64,000 bases of DNA from Enchytraeus crypticus (lineage: Eukaryota; Annelida; Clitellata; Enchytraeida; Enchytraeidae): NCBI GenBank assembly GCA_905160935.1, contig CAJHZI010000266.1, forward strand, positions 569,001 to 633,000, written 5' to 3'. Positions 11,375-23,974 of this stretch are shown one piece after another. A program made the position numbers and the translations under genes. Numbering within the stretch: position 1 is the first letter of the stretch; every line of letters begins with the position of its first letter. A model generated the notes under the pieces. That model was given only the letters and a program-made list of their open reading frames with translations. It was not told where the DNA came from and made no database searches.

Positions 11375-12134
11375 TCTTTAAAACTGCAATTTTTAAGGTG
11401 CTGGATCTCATAGCCATATATCTATTCCAGTTCCTGTGAACACATGAATGCATGCTATCTTATCGACTAGCCTAAGGCTTAGAATTGGACACGAATTCAT
11501 AAGAATGCAGCATAAGTAGGGTAGAGCTGGTGGTGTACTGGCAAATTGTTCGAAAGCGGATCAGTAGATCCAAGGTTCAAACCCAGTGTTTCCCGTCATT
11601 GACATGCTATAGGGCAGGAAACTGACGTTAAACTTGGCTTTAGCTTCACAATTGGCTGGAGCCAGTGGCGAAGTCGGTAAGATACTCGACCGCGGATCAG
11701 TTGATGCGGGTTCAAATCCTGGGCTCGCCCGTCACTGACATCGCTTTCGAGTGAGGAAACTGACGTTAACCTTAGCTTTACCAGCTTTGCTTTACAATTA
11801 AAGACTGTTCACGTGACGGTTCGTGACTTGACGCTCTACGCACCGAGCTGTTGATACATTTACAAATTGCATTACCAACGAGTCCAATGCACAGAACGGT
11901 CATTCCCATGTAAATCCAGAGATCATCCGGAGTGTCGTTGTTGAACTTGGACTCTTTGGACTTGTTGTAGTCGGTCAGGCAGAGATAGGAATGATTTAAC
12001 AACTGCGCGTAATCCACCGAGTCCAGTGGAATCAGTTGACTTCCATCCGAGGTTCCTCCAGTATCCACGATGACGTCATCTAATGCACTCATTGTTATTC
12101 TACGATAAAAAACAGTGTTTTCTGAATATAACAT
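8763..12134 (-). CDS. Rhodopsin-like (class A) orphan peptide-type GPCR, two coding exons
   Basis: Two coding exons on the minus strand: 12134-11876 and 9979-8763, joined across a GT-AG intron (11875-9980). The join splits a Gly codon in TM1, restoring the TM1 'GN' signature, and gives about 491 residues with no internal stop. The N-terminus has sequons at about residues 47, 57 and 66. TM1 starts near residue 71. TM2 carries the conserved Asp (AIIDS). TM3 ends in LDRF, a DRY variant. A Cys before TM3 can pair with Cys in loop 2. TM6 lacks the usual CWxP and reads CVAP. TM7 has NYSANFFLY in place of NPxxY, followed by a basic helix-8 stretch. The C-terminus ends ETFV, a class I PDZ-ligand form. 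The pattern resembles FMRFamide-receptor-like receptors that are expanded in some invertebrates, but the ligand cannot be assigned. The start could be residue 1 or Met15 (12092); both have A at -3. The intron is tandem-repeat-rich next to the acceptor and holds (TA)n and SINE-like DNA. Confidence 0.88.
9989..10315. repeat. Minisatellite next to the GPCR exon 2 acceptor
   Basis: Imperfect repeats of AAAGAAAACAACAACATACAG, about 22 bp and roughly 15 copies. On the minus strand it reads as TTTTCTTTACTGTATGTTG, a pyrimidine-rich run directly before the acceptor of exon 2 (exon begins at 9979). Confidence 0.9.
11520..11810 (+). mobile_element. tRNA-derived SINE family 1, dimeric copy
   Basis: Two head-to-tail copies, about 11520-11650 and 11652-11810. 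The second contains a near-consensus box A (TGGCGAAGTCGG) and box B (GGGTTCAAATCC), then CGCCCGTCACTGACATCG and GAAACTGACGTTAACCTTAGC. The first is diverged but keeps the order. Further copies or fragments: 13235-13330, 30745-30815, 38700-38820, 39385-39470 (plus); 4425-4500, 23300-23430, 24845-24975, 27590-27715, 36430-36565, 49300-49365, 52510-52640 (minus). The dimer lies in the intron of the GPCR gene, up to the end of exon 1. Confidence 0.8.
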
Positions 12135-12194
12135 TGTGTACCTTAATTACTTGTTAATTTAATTAGAATTATTTATGTATTGTAATTTCCCCAT

Positions 12195-12458
12195 GTTGTA
12201 TCCGGGTTGTTTGAAGAATTGACCAACAGGTGACTGCTCACGTAGAAGGCGACTAAAGAACTAAGATCCATACCAACGTCAAAAAGGGCATTCGGTTGGT
12301 GAGCGCCTTGGCTCCAGAAATTTCTACAAAGGTTTAAATGAATGAAAAAGTCTCAAATAGGGGATTGGCTGGTGGTGTGGTGTAGGACAGAGAGGATTTG
12401 AAACAGTCTATTAGTATCCCGACCCTAGTTAAACTGGGATTCAAGGGAGGATAATGAT
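12195..12458 (+). mobile_element. SINE-like dispersed repeat, family 3
   Basis: About 265 bp beginning TGTTGTATCCGGGTTGTTTGAAG. It continues GAAGGCGACTAAAG, CATTCGGTTGGTGAGCGCC, GGCTCCAGAAAT, CTCAAATAGGGGATTGGCTG and AAACTGGGATTCAAGG, and ends in a (GATGAT)-rich tail. It lies only about 60 bp upstream of the GPCR start codon. Other copies: 29075-29350, 40578-40770, 46690-46900 (plus); 40855-41055, 52205-52490, 56890-56990 and 32870-32965 (minus). Confidence 0.75.
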
Positions 12459-13856
12459 GTTGAATAGTGTATTACAATTATTTGTAGTTATTTCCTCCAT
12501 CAATTAATCAAATACATTTTATTTTGAAATAAAAGTTAACAAAACGAATGAAAAGATTTATGGCGAATCGTCTATGCGGTATCTTAATTAAACAGGGATT
12601 CAAGTAAAGAAGATGATGATGGTTATGATGAGGATGATGATGATGATGTTATTCTGAAACATCATCACTATTAATCATCATTATTTGTTAATGTTTCCTC
12701 TTTATGGTTAGTGTTCTATTCAGTGGCAAGTTCATGGTACATATCTTAGTGTGACCAATAGATTGAGACATATATAGCTTCTGAAGTAGTATCCCTTTCA
12801 TTAAGTACTTCTTAGCTAGCCACCTCCTATGACTCCTGACATTTAAGGTACATCTATTCTATAGTAGCGTTGACAACACAGGAAGAGTTACATGGATCCA
12901 TCAACAAATAAAATACAGTCATCTCTTCTCTCTGTAGTGTTCTCTTAAGTTATGGGTTAGAGGCATATACTTTTATTTTGCGTTTATTTCCATTCTGAAA
13001 AGGGCACAGAACTAAAACACAATTTGATCCTCTTACTAAGGCCATAATTCCAACAAATCACAATTTAAATCTAAGCTTAGATTGATAAGAGGAATACTCA
13101 GATAGTTTCCCAATATCTTCCTTGATCTTGCATTGCAGTTTTTAAGAACACTACCAGTGTACAGTTGATATTGCAACAGGTTCGACCTACATGTTATTAA
13201 CTAGTAGTACAATATTTTAAATTTGAATGACATCTAATCAGTGTGTGTGGATTCAAATCCCGGGTTCTCCCGGCACTGATGTCGCTTTCGAGAGATGAAA
13301 TTGACGATTACATCGGCTTTATAACTTTATATTATATTATAATCAATGTACGAAAAGCTAAAAAAATAATTATAGCGATTTAAAACCTTTATTTCATCTT
13401 TGCCGTGTAAAATTAGGCTAACCTGAGCTTGTCTTAATTCTGCAACCACAAACAAGAATTTAGTGGCCACATCAGAAAAATTTCATTTCTTCGTTTATTA
13501 TCCTTAATTGGACTTCCATTTCCGTTTGAATCGCAATAATTTGCGGTGCGAGGACGGTGTCAATTGATCTCAAAAGTTCATTTGCTGCTAAATTATATCC
13601 CAAAATGCACCTAAACTGACTTTTATATCCAGTTGTTCAGTGTATCTTTTAGGTATATCAAATGAAAGGAAAAGTTAAGCAAGAATTTGTAATTTGAACT
13701 ATATAATCAATGTCTCGTCAATATTTTCTGAACCCTGAAATTAATAAACATAAATGCAAATAAGTTGATAAGTATATTTGAGTGGGGCAGCTCTACTATT
13801 CAGAATATCAGAGAGCGCAAAGTAATTATTTAATTGCAGTATTGTCTATCCTTTGA

Positions 13857-13857
<1 letters not shown>

Positions 13858-13941
<84 letters not shown>

Positions 13942-13975
13942 GAGAGCGAGAGGGAGAGGGAGTGAAAGAGAGAAA
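13858..13975. repeat. (GA)n array
   Basis: AG dinucleotides from 13860 to about 13955, slightly interrupted. A second GA tract lies at 17694-17790. Confidence 0.95.
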
Positions 13976-14999
13976 GAAAGGAATGTGTTACTCAATTCTA
14001 ACTTGCGTAAATCTCTATCGATCTGAATATACGAATTCAAGCATCAGAGAGATGGATATAATAAACAAAAGAGCCTGACCGATCCCTCTTCCAATTGTAA
14101 ATAAAAGCCTAATAAAAATACAATTTCATCATGAACATACACAATCTTAACACTATAAAATCACACACAGTCTATAAATGCAACTCTGGAGCAAAAGCTA
14201 CAAGCTTTTCTAAGAACAAGCAGACGTCGAAGTATCAAAAGTATCCATCTTTCAACTTCATGTTTGCAATATTCCGTGAGAGATTGGAATTTAAACTAAA
14301 TCTCTTCGCAAATTTTAACCATGAGATCAATGTTTCCCCTCACATGAGGATATTGCATAGAAAATCATAGAATATTTTCAAAGAAAAGCTTAATTTTCTC
14401 GAATTTGTAACGTTTACAACTCTCCATCATATTTTTGAAGAACTAATACTAAGATCTTTGTATTGCACTTAATCTCATATATTGAAACAACATTAAATCG
14501 TAATAAAGTTTGTGTCGGATTACAGCAACATGCTGCGTTCAGCGCCAGCGTTATAAGCCGAAGAGAGCAAAACAAAGCACGATAGTCTCCGAGAAATAAG
14601 TGGAGTAAAGAAAGAGATGAAGTGGACGCACTGTACTGGAGCTGCAGTATGAGAAACAATGAAAGGAAGTCTTCAGTAAAATCCGGTTCTTTTCAGGAAG
14701 CGATTCCATCGCAGGACGATGGGATAATTCATGCCACGGAGAGATCAGCTGGTGTTATATGATAGGACTCACTGTCGCTTGAACAATGATTAAATCTGAG
14801 CTTGCATTTGTAATCAATGTTGTCCTGGACAACAGTAGCACTCCAATTTTTTATTTCATATGTCATCAATTGAAAAATGCTCCACAAATGCTTTTAATGT
14901 GAAACACACTGATCGGTTTTGATTAATTTAAAAAAGTAGAATAAAATTTACTGCACAATGCTCAGATTTAAACAACGTTAAGTGTTTGGCGTGTTGCTC

Positions 15000-15370
15000 C
15001 GTGTTGTGCTCGGGTGTGGTTGGACCACTGCAGAATAGGGCAACCGCAAAAATCTGCCGCGTGTGCGTAAGATGCGACTAAAAGCAGGAGCTGAGGATGG
15101 CAAGAGGTGACCCACCTCACCATGAAATATTTTCCCCTAGGATTAAATGGTAATTAATCCACCTAACTGAGGAAGGCAACGGAAAACCACATCAGAAGCC
15201 ATATTTTTCCCAAGCTATAGGCTACATAAGGTACGGATAAGGCATAGACTTTGTGATGGGATTAACTTGTTGATCTAAGGAGTGCTCTTATGGAGCGAGA
15301 AAACAGACTTTGAGTATGAATATGTACCTTGAACCTGCCACTTGGCAGTGCACTGAAGAAAAAGAGGTGC
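15000..15370 (+). mobile_element. Dispersed repeat with AGGAAGGCAACGG motif
   Basis: Contains GTGTTGTGCTCGGGTGTGG, GATGCGACTAAAAGC, CTGAGGAAGGCAACGGAAAAC and GGAGTGCTCTTATGGAGCGAG, then GAACCTGCCACTTGGCAGTG from a LINE 3' end. Related copies at 18470-18610 and 25935-26000 (inverse) and 20330-20600. No coding. Confidence 0.6.
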
Positions 15371-17464
15371 CTGACATGACGCATTGTTGGAGCGTGGGCA
15401 GTAGAGTCATATGAGCTGGGTAAAAATCTCAGGCTAGTTAGTATCTAGTGAATATACTTCTAAGATATTAGAAAATTATTGCTAAAAGCAGCTGATTGTT
15501 GAGGCAACCATGTAACCATCCAATGAAGCCAAACACCCAAAGCATCCATACTCCAAGTACTATTCAAGTCGTCTAACTAAATTGTAATAAATATAAATCA
15601 TAATTATAAAAGCCTTGGTTAACATGTTCTAATACTGCGAAGTTCAAAGTTTTACTTCAGTTTCTAAAGATTTCCTCATTTTAAGAGCAAGTAAGACCTT
15701 AATCAATAATCTTGACATAAAATTAAGCGCCATTTGAAAGAAAATTTAATGCTCTGAATTTCGTTGAATATTATATTGCTGGATTAAAAGCAAATTTGCC
15801 TAAATATTCTTGACTTCCCAGTCGTTTTAAAGGTTTGTTGATTCGTCAACATGAATGAGATATTGCTCTTAAAATATGTTTTTACATATTTTTAAATAAC
15901 TTGTAATATTTATGAAAAGTAATACTTTTTCCGTTTCGATTATTTGTACAATGAAATTTAACTATAATATTTCTCTAATCTTTGACGTTTTTATCCTTCA
16001 AAAGAAAGGACATTATATTTGCTAAGTTGAGTAGGGATGTTCCCATATGATTATACAATGAAAGCTCAAGGTTGTTCCAACATAGGGGAAACATTATTCA
16101 TAATTTATTTAAAAAATAAATTTTAACAGAAACAATTCTCCTTGCTAGACAAAATTTCTCTTTAAAGAAGCGTGGGATTAGTTTTCTACCATTCACATGT
16201 ATTCCTTCTTTAAATAAAATCATTTATTCAGTTGAAGCATCTTGTATTGTGAAAGTAAGGAAATTTGAAACACAGTGTATTCGAAGATTAATCTTTCTTC
16301 ATTAAATTTTCAGTAGAGATGTTGAAACAATTTCATCTTACTGATGCCATTTGAATTCTATTTCTTTAAAACAAGTCCCTTTACGTTAGCCGTTTGAGTT
16401 ATGATGTTTCGTGTGATAATTATTTGTGGCAAGTTATCCGCTAGCTCAGAGATTTACTGAAATATGCAGATAATGTTAAGGACAGCAAGTCGTGAAGCCT
16501 TGCTGTCCTCACACCCACACAGTGATCTAATATTCTAACCACTTATTAGATACACATTTATGTATTCACTCATAGTTTCTCAGCTTTTAAAACTTTGTAA
16601 TGGACGTCATCAAGAAAATTAAGAATTTGTATATGGAGTCTACATCCTTTCCAATTCATAAGAATGGTTTCAAAAATGCACATTATCTTTTTACACATTC
16701 GCCCACCTATGTCTCATTAATTATTATTCAATTAAGAGCAATTGGGATAAAATGATCAAACATGAACCCCTGAATGCCTATCAAATATGCAACATAGAAT
16801 GGCAAATAGAATGATTTCTTTTTCATATTCCATGCCAAAGATAGCATATATATACAAGCATTACCGGCCTTCAAACGCCCAGAGACGGAACAATGGACTA
16901 AAATGTCAAAATATGAGGGCTAAATGTGGGCTTGATACTAGCTCTGTATAGCTTCTATGAGGTTGAAAGTTGAGTCTGGTCACTGAATGTATGAGAGCTT
17001 AGCCTTCTCCAAAATTTCGTCCCTGCAAAACCTCCATAATTTACAATACTAATTCAAATAATATCATACAAAATTATACATTGCTTTTCCCGAAGATGGC
17101 AAATCATAGTAGCAAGTAACTGTACCTCTCTCATTGACCTCGGTTCATCACTAATGCATTATTTAAAACAACTTTAAGTTACTTCTTTTTCAACATGCTT
17201 TTCAAATCTATTCTTTTCGACAAAAATGAGCAGTTTTCCAACCTGACGGGTTTATGAAGCTGGATTTTAAGCCTGGCCTCAAACTAATCTCTCAAGAGTC
17301 CCAGCGGATTAGCAGATTTTAGCAAAGAGAAAGTTCCTTACATTAACATTGACTCCAATTACTGCAGTATTACTGAAATACAACTAAAGATAATCTTTGT
17401 CGAGTATCGTATTTCGAATAAATGTGACTCAATCCAAGACACAGATAAAAGTAAACACGCATTA

Positions 17465-17688
17465 TAGTGAAATGATCAACTATGTTGATATCTATCACTT
17501 TTAATACCACATGTTGAAACCGTTAGGCAATTTAGACCATTTTTCGTATAGCCAGTCCAGTGAATGTCCGAGAATTTACTCTCAGATAAGCGCGGCTGGG
17601 ATTCGAACCCACGAGGATTCAATTCACCTGAGGGTCTGCCATTTAAAACTTCATGACGTTACCCCTACGCTATTGAGACATTCCAGAT

Positions 17689-17690
<2 letters not shown>
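17465..17690 (-). mobile_element. SINE family 2 copy followed by a (GA)n tract
   Basis: Inverse orientation: GATCAACTATGTTGA, CCGTTAGGCAATTTA, GATAAGCGCGGCTGGG and an inverse box B (GATTCGAACCCACG), then an inverse box A near 17660-17680. A (GA)n microsatellite at 17694-17740 abuts its 5' end. Confidence 0.75.
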
Positions 17691-17741
<51 letters not shown>

Positions 17742-18699
17742 AAAGCGAAAGAGAAAGCGAGAGAGAGATAGAGAGTGAGAGAGAGAGAGTGAAGGAGAAT
17801 GTGAGACAATTACGTTAACTTCATTTAAAAAATAAAAATATTATATAATCGCAGTAGAAATTAGCACAACAACAAAATCCTAAATGATGACGTCAACACT
17901 GTTGAATGAACTGATGCGGATAATATTAGATGATGCGGATAATTTAAGACTAAGGACCAATGGAGTTGCAGGTGAATCCAATAGAGGCTAAATCGATGAT
18001 AAGATCTATTCGATACTAAATGAAAAGTGGTAACGATACAATGAAAGGAATCCGCGAAAAAACCGAATGATGAGAGTGTTATGTAATAAAGACATGCATC
18101 AGTGAGAAATAGAGTGAAGACGTATCGAGAGGCATTGACAAGGATGTAAAATTATAATATGCATGTATAGTGAGGTGCAGCTACATGTATTTGGAAAAGG
18201 ATTTTGATAAAATAAACGTAGAACTATAAAGCTAACTTTGACATCTGTTTCGGTACCTTAAGTAAACTGATAGAGAGGGTTAGGTGGAGATTTATACTTG
18301 TGATTTCTTGTCAATAAGACAAGCACTCTAACAACTCGATCACTAGTCATTACCCCCCTCCTTCTCTCTCCCTCTCTCGATTTTCACGCTCGATAAAGAG
18401 CACTCCATAGATAAACAAGATAAATGCACAAAAGGTTATATTTTAACCTTCCCATAGCCTAGAGTTTAAAGTAAAATCTGGTTTTTGAGGTGGTTTCACG
18501 TTGTCTTCCTCAGTTCTTGCTTAGTCTCCTCTTACGATACATGCAGTTAACATGCAGAGTTAAGTCGGTCCATTCTTGTCGCGTACACAACACGGGACTC
18601 AGGACATTAGACTGGTCAGTGTAAATACCGGAAAACTTCACTGAAAGGTCGAGCATCGGTATTGGTAAATAAATCATCCAAGTTCAGAGAATGTTAAAA

Positions 18700-19100
18700 C
18701 TCAAAGAACTGATACAGTGTGACACTGCATGCTGAGTGTCAAATTGTGTCACAGAGTGCCACAGCGTACCAGTGTGTCATATTGTGTCACTGCATATTGA
18801 GTATCACAATGTGTCACAGAGTGTCACGGAGTGCCACAGCGTACCAGCGTGTCACAGTGTGTCATTGTATACTGAGTGTCACATTGTGTCACAGTGTGTC
18901 ACATTGTGTCACTGCATACTGAGTGTCACATTGTGTCACAGTGCGTCATAGTGTATCATTGTGTGTCGCTGCATGCCGTTTGTCACTGCGTGTGACTGTG
19001 TGTCTCATTGTGTCACACTATGTCACAGTGTGTCAGAGTGTGTGACTTTGTATTACATTGTTTCACACTATGTCACAATGTGTCACTGCATGCTGTGAAT
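18700..19100. repeat. TGTCACAG-based minisatellite
   Basis: Short GTGTCACAGTG words arranged in longer higher-order units (CTGCATGCTGAGTGTCACATTG). Non-coding. Confidence 0.85.
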
Positions 19101-20886
19101 GGATACATATTGATACAACGAGATACCACATTCATAATCTCTGTTTTCTGGTTCAGAATATTTTGCTTTGATTTGTCGCTTGCCTAGATCGATAATCCTT
19201 TTTCAGCATGGCATTGAATTTCTATCATCAATAAGGCTTAAATCTACTGGTGAATTCTATATCGTGACAGGCCAGTTTAATGTCTAAGTGATAAAGAAAT
19301 TATTAAACAAAATCATGGCCTTGCTCGGCATCCTATTGAGAGTCCTCTTAATAATTCCAGGAAGTGTGAAGATTTAAACCTAGGTCAGGCGGTAGATTGG
19401 CGCGAAAGGTGAAGATAGGGTGCGATATATTTTAACAATAACATTAACAAAATAATTGGATTTGCTAATGTCTTCTGCTGGACATCGGTGAAACGTTTGG
19501 TTATTCAAAACCAAACCACGGGGCAGAATGTAGGAGTACAAAAACCATGCGCACCAAATCAAGGAATCCAGTCTAAGAAAGGTACTAAAGGAATAATGGC
19601 TTACTTGTTTGTCGCTGTCCAATCAGAGTGTGGAACAGAAATATCAAACAGAAAAGGTATAACAGATTATTAGATTATGACTATTTCCTGGTATAGACCT
19701 TTTATGAAAGTTCTTTACTTTGAAAAAAACATCTTGTATATTGTATCATTCGCTGGAGGCGCCACTGTGCACTTAACAGCTGATTGTTTTACGTAAGTCA
19801 TTTATAACGTAAGATATCCCATAGATGCAAGGTATCCTGTCTTGAATTCTTTTCTAGACATGTTAAATCTAAATTATGACATTATTTTATAATTATTTGA
19901 TAAGTGATTGAAATATAATTTCCTTTCCAATTTAATGTCATTCTGCAAAATAGTCTAGAGATCGGGTTTCTTATATGGCATTGTCATAAAAGCTTCCGTT
20001 GTATAGGCACAAGTTACATACCATTAAAACTACACAAAATCTATCCGGTAACATTCTACAACAATAACCATTCTTTAGGAGAAAATAAAGAAAATTTCAG
20101 TCAGTATAAATTAGCTCGTCCAGGTTATTGTAGGGCAATTACTGGATAAGCTTTAGAATAGTCGGATGTCAGGTGAATTATGCTCGTATTCGATACGACA
20201 AATTGTGAAATCTTTTTTTAAAATATCCGTTCCAGTCACTAATCAACTAACAGTGAAAATTTTAGGAAGTTTCTGAGGAGTAGTGAATTTAAGTGGAAAA
20301 TCTTTGAAGTACAAATTTAGGTAAGAGTAAATAAGACAATGTGTTGAGGTAAATGTGCTAAAGTAGGTCTGCTAAGGTAAGTATTAATAAGGTACGCTAC
20401 CTTCGTCCATACCTCAATCGGAGATTAAGAAGGAATTTATGAAGTAAATGAAAATTTATCACAAAACCACTTAGTTTTCCCAAGCTAAGGGCTCTACTAT
20501 TGTCAACGCATGAATTTAGGTATATGATAACGCTTTAATCAACGGAGTGCTCTGTAGAGAGCGTAATAGCTTAACCTGGGTAGGAATATATGCCTCAGAT
20601 TAGCCTTTGACAAACTACAGAAATACCTTTGATTGAGTATAAATGGCATAACAAGGGAAAGGCTATAAATTATCGAAGACAAAAAAACTAGGATTCTTAC
20701 GTTTACATAATAGCTCTTCATTTCTGCTATTTAAATGTTGAAATATTTTATATAATTTGTCGATATTTAACTTAACTTTAGAGTTTGTCAATGCTATGAT
20801 ATTGTAGTAAATCCTAGTGTTTCGTTGCATGTAACAATAGAAGCTATTAAAATTAAATATTGGTCTAAACCAAACACCCAAACCTG

Positions 20887-20941
<55 letters not shown>

Positions 20942-20942
20942 G

Positions 20943-21024
<82 letters not shown>

Positions 21025-21033
21025 AAGTCTAAA

Positions 21034-21079
<46 letters not shown>

Positions 21080-21713
21080 CCTACACATACCTTTGAAACT
21101 TTAATCTAAACTGACACAAATTATTTATTATATAATTTTATCTGATTATACCTTTTAATGTTGTTATTCTTAGTAATTTCTAATTAATCTAATTTAATAT
21201 TAGCAGTAAAACTAGCAACGTAAACTTTTCACAACTAAAGCTATCTTAAATGTTACTAATTAACTATTCTTACAACTTTTACTTGACTAGAAGATTTAGT
21301 ATTATTTACAGAATCTACTACTGACAAAACTTGGTTACTAAGCACAAATACTTTCCCCTACGGCGCAGAACCAGCCTGTCGCGTCACTTGTCACTGACTG
21401 CCACACAGGACCGATAGAGGACGCATGATTACAGCATAGCACGACCTGTGTCGTAATGACAGAATGGTAATGCATTTTAAGCATACATTGCTCATGCAAG
21501 CTCGGAATGTTTACATTCTGACAAGCGGCAAGGCCCCTTATTATGTCAGTCATTATAAAGGGCAATATTGTTAAAGATGTGTTATTTAAAAACTTACTTT
21601 AATTCGTTAATGACTTTAACACGTTATTAAACTCAATGACTTTATTTCTTACTTAGACCTGTATTCTACAGCGCTCAGTTTACAAGCCTACATGGTTTGG
21701 ACACTTTCGTAAA

Positions 21714-21784
21714 GCGTGAGTGGTATAACGGTAGCATAGTTGCCTTCCAAGCAATTGATCCGGGTTCGACTCCCGGCTCACGCA
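21714..21784 (+). tRNA. tRNA-Gly (TCC anticodon)
   Basis: A 71-nt cloverleaf. The 7-bp acceptor stem GCGTGAG/CTCACGC is fully paired and followed by discriminator A. The anticodon stem GTTGC/GCAAT (one G-T pair) encloses loop CTTCCAA with anticodon TCC at 21746-21748. The T arm has the canonical GGTTCGACTCC box B, and box A is GTGGTATAACGG. A T5 run at 21790-21794 is the expected RNA polymerase III terminator. It is perfect, unlike the decayed SINE heads elsewhere in the window, so it is taken as a genuine nuclear tRNA gene. Confidence 0.95.
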
Positions 21785-22664
21785 CTTCCTTTTTAACGGA
21801 GCTAGCACTGAGTTAGGCATCTGGACAACAAAATATCACAATATGCTGGCTGTTGAAATGTCTTAACAAACACTTAAATAATGAATAAATCATTACTTAT
21901 GTATGGCTGAATCATGATTTAGTTATGTGATGGCTAAGATTTTTTATATAGTGCTCAATGTCGTCAGTGGCGACAATAGCATTCTTACTTGTGTTGTTGC
22001 TATTGTTGTGGCCGTTGTTGTTGTTGTATCAGAGAATTAAATTTAAAGAAAACTAATTTTTATTATTTAATCTCTATTAATTTTAAAAAGCATTTTAAAA
22101 AGTATCGGACTGCCAAGATGAGCACTTTACAATCTTTTGTGTTGCTTATTGCCTTCCTCTATAATTAGCACCTTTTCTGTGCAGATCTCTAATTAAAAAC
22201 CACATCTGATGGAGTCTTTAACAATTCACTGTCAGGTTCAGTGATCTACACCAGTGGCTTAAAAATATTAAAGCATAAATATTAATAAGTTCAAATATTA
22301 ATATTTATAAAAATTCTAATGAAAAACATAAAATGTATTACTTCCGTATTGCATTCATAGTAACAACAACAGCAGCAGCAACAACAACAGATAAAACAAC
22401 AATTAAACTGCTGCTGTCGACCATAGCAACATAGAGCACTATAAAACCAAATCCAATGACAAAACTATAAAGAGTGTAGATGATGCAATGAAATAAAGTC
22501 CTGAAAACCAGTAATAAAGATCTAGTTTAGCATTAGTACATGCATACAGTGAAGATGTAGATCAATTTTTAGTAACATACTGGAACTGTTAGGTTGTAGT
22601 ACTCGTTCTACACATCTGTTTGTCGCGAGCATTAGAGTACAATTTGTGATTGATTGTGACTGAT

Positions 22665-23045
22665 ATTTTATGTAGAACAAGGTAACTATTGTATGTAGAA
22701 CAAGGCAGCTATTGGATGTTGAACAAGGCAAGTATTGTATGTAGAACAATGCAGGTATTGGATGTAGAACAATGCAAGTATTGTATGTAGAACAAGGCAA
22801 GTATTGTATGTGGAACAAGGCAAGTATTGTATGTAGAACAAGGCAAGTATTGTATGTGGAACAAGGCAAGTATTGTATGTAGTACAAAGCAGCTACTGCA
22901 TGTAGAACAAGGCAGCTATTGGATGTAGAACATGGCAGCTATTATATGTAGAACATGGCAGCTATTTGATATAGAACAAGACAGCTATTGGATGTAGAAC
23001 AAGGCAAATATTGGATGTAGAACAAGGCAGCTATTGGTTAGAACA
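22665..23045. repeat. ~21-bp minisatellite
   Basis: Unit AAGGCAAGTATTGTATGTAG(AAC), about 17 copies with variants (CAGCTATTGGATGTAG). Open frames across it are a by-product of the period. Confidence 0.9.
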
Positions 23046-23069
23046 AACCAGCTTTAATTCGCAGTCTGG

Positions 23070-23170
23070 TAATGATGAGGGGTTATAACGCAACTGTTAA
23101 GAGTATTCGTCTAGGATGCAAGTAGCCTGGGTTCAAAGCCCATCTAAGCCAACATATGACGTTCCCTTGA
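23070..23170 (+). mobile_element. tRNA-like SINE head, family 4
   Basis: AAGAGTATTCGTCTAGGATGC and AGCCTGGGTTCAAAGCCC suggest tRNA A/B-box DNA. The same core recurs at 29430-29500 (GTGTTCGTCTCGGATGC, GGCCTGAGTTCAAAC). Weak and short. Confidence 0.5.
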
Positions 23171-23974
23171 CCCCTAGAAGATTAATCAGCTATCAGGGCT
23201 TGCTGCCACTTGATGTTATCATAGCAAAGATAAGATTCACGAAATGCTTTCTAATGCTTTCTGTACCCATTACTGTTAGTGTTATTAGCATCTATTGAGG
23301 TATCAAGTGATCAGATCGAGCATCAGTAGATTTGAACCCTACACCTACTGATCTGGAGTCGAACCAGTAGGAGCAGATTTCAAATTCTCTATTCGCCTAC
23401 ACAACTGGCTTGTTTTCTATGGGGAAGAAACTGTCGATAAATGTGTCATTAGCAATGTACAGATTTCATCGACGTATAAATACTGTTTCGTAGAGTAATG
23501 TAAGACCACATCTGATTTTTTTCTTATGCTGCATGACATATATGAAACATATACGCTATTATTACCTTTTTAGAGAATCACAGAATTCATCGACATTTTC
23601 TTTGATAACATTTCACGCCCGTGCTTCAGTATTGCTGATTGAGTAGCACTCAGTACCTACGGCATGAATATAAAACAATGTGAGGCATGCCGCTCTATGA
23701 GACATTTGAAGCGTTCTATTCGAGTCCAAGCGACACTATTATGTCAAGTGTGAATCATCCAATACCACCTTAACAAATCACCAATAATCACGTTTAGACC
23801 TAAACAAGAGCTCAGGACCAGAATTAACAATAAGGCTCTTCTGTAACTCGAATTGGAAATCATTTAATTTTGTAAACTATTTAATAATAGAATTACATGC
23901 CTGTCTGTGAAACAATTGATGCCCAATGAATTAAGCTTAATTTTTAAAACTAATTTGAAGTTATTTTTTTCATA

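Noticed and set aside
22522-22887. A 121-codon minus-strand frame with regular YNTCLVLH-like repeats
   Set aside because: A product of the 21-bp minisatellite period, which is a multiple of three.
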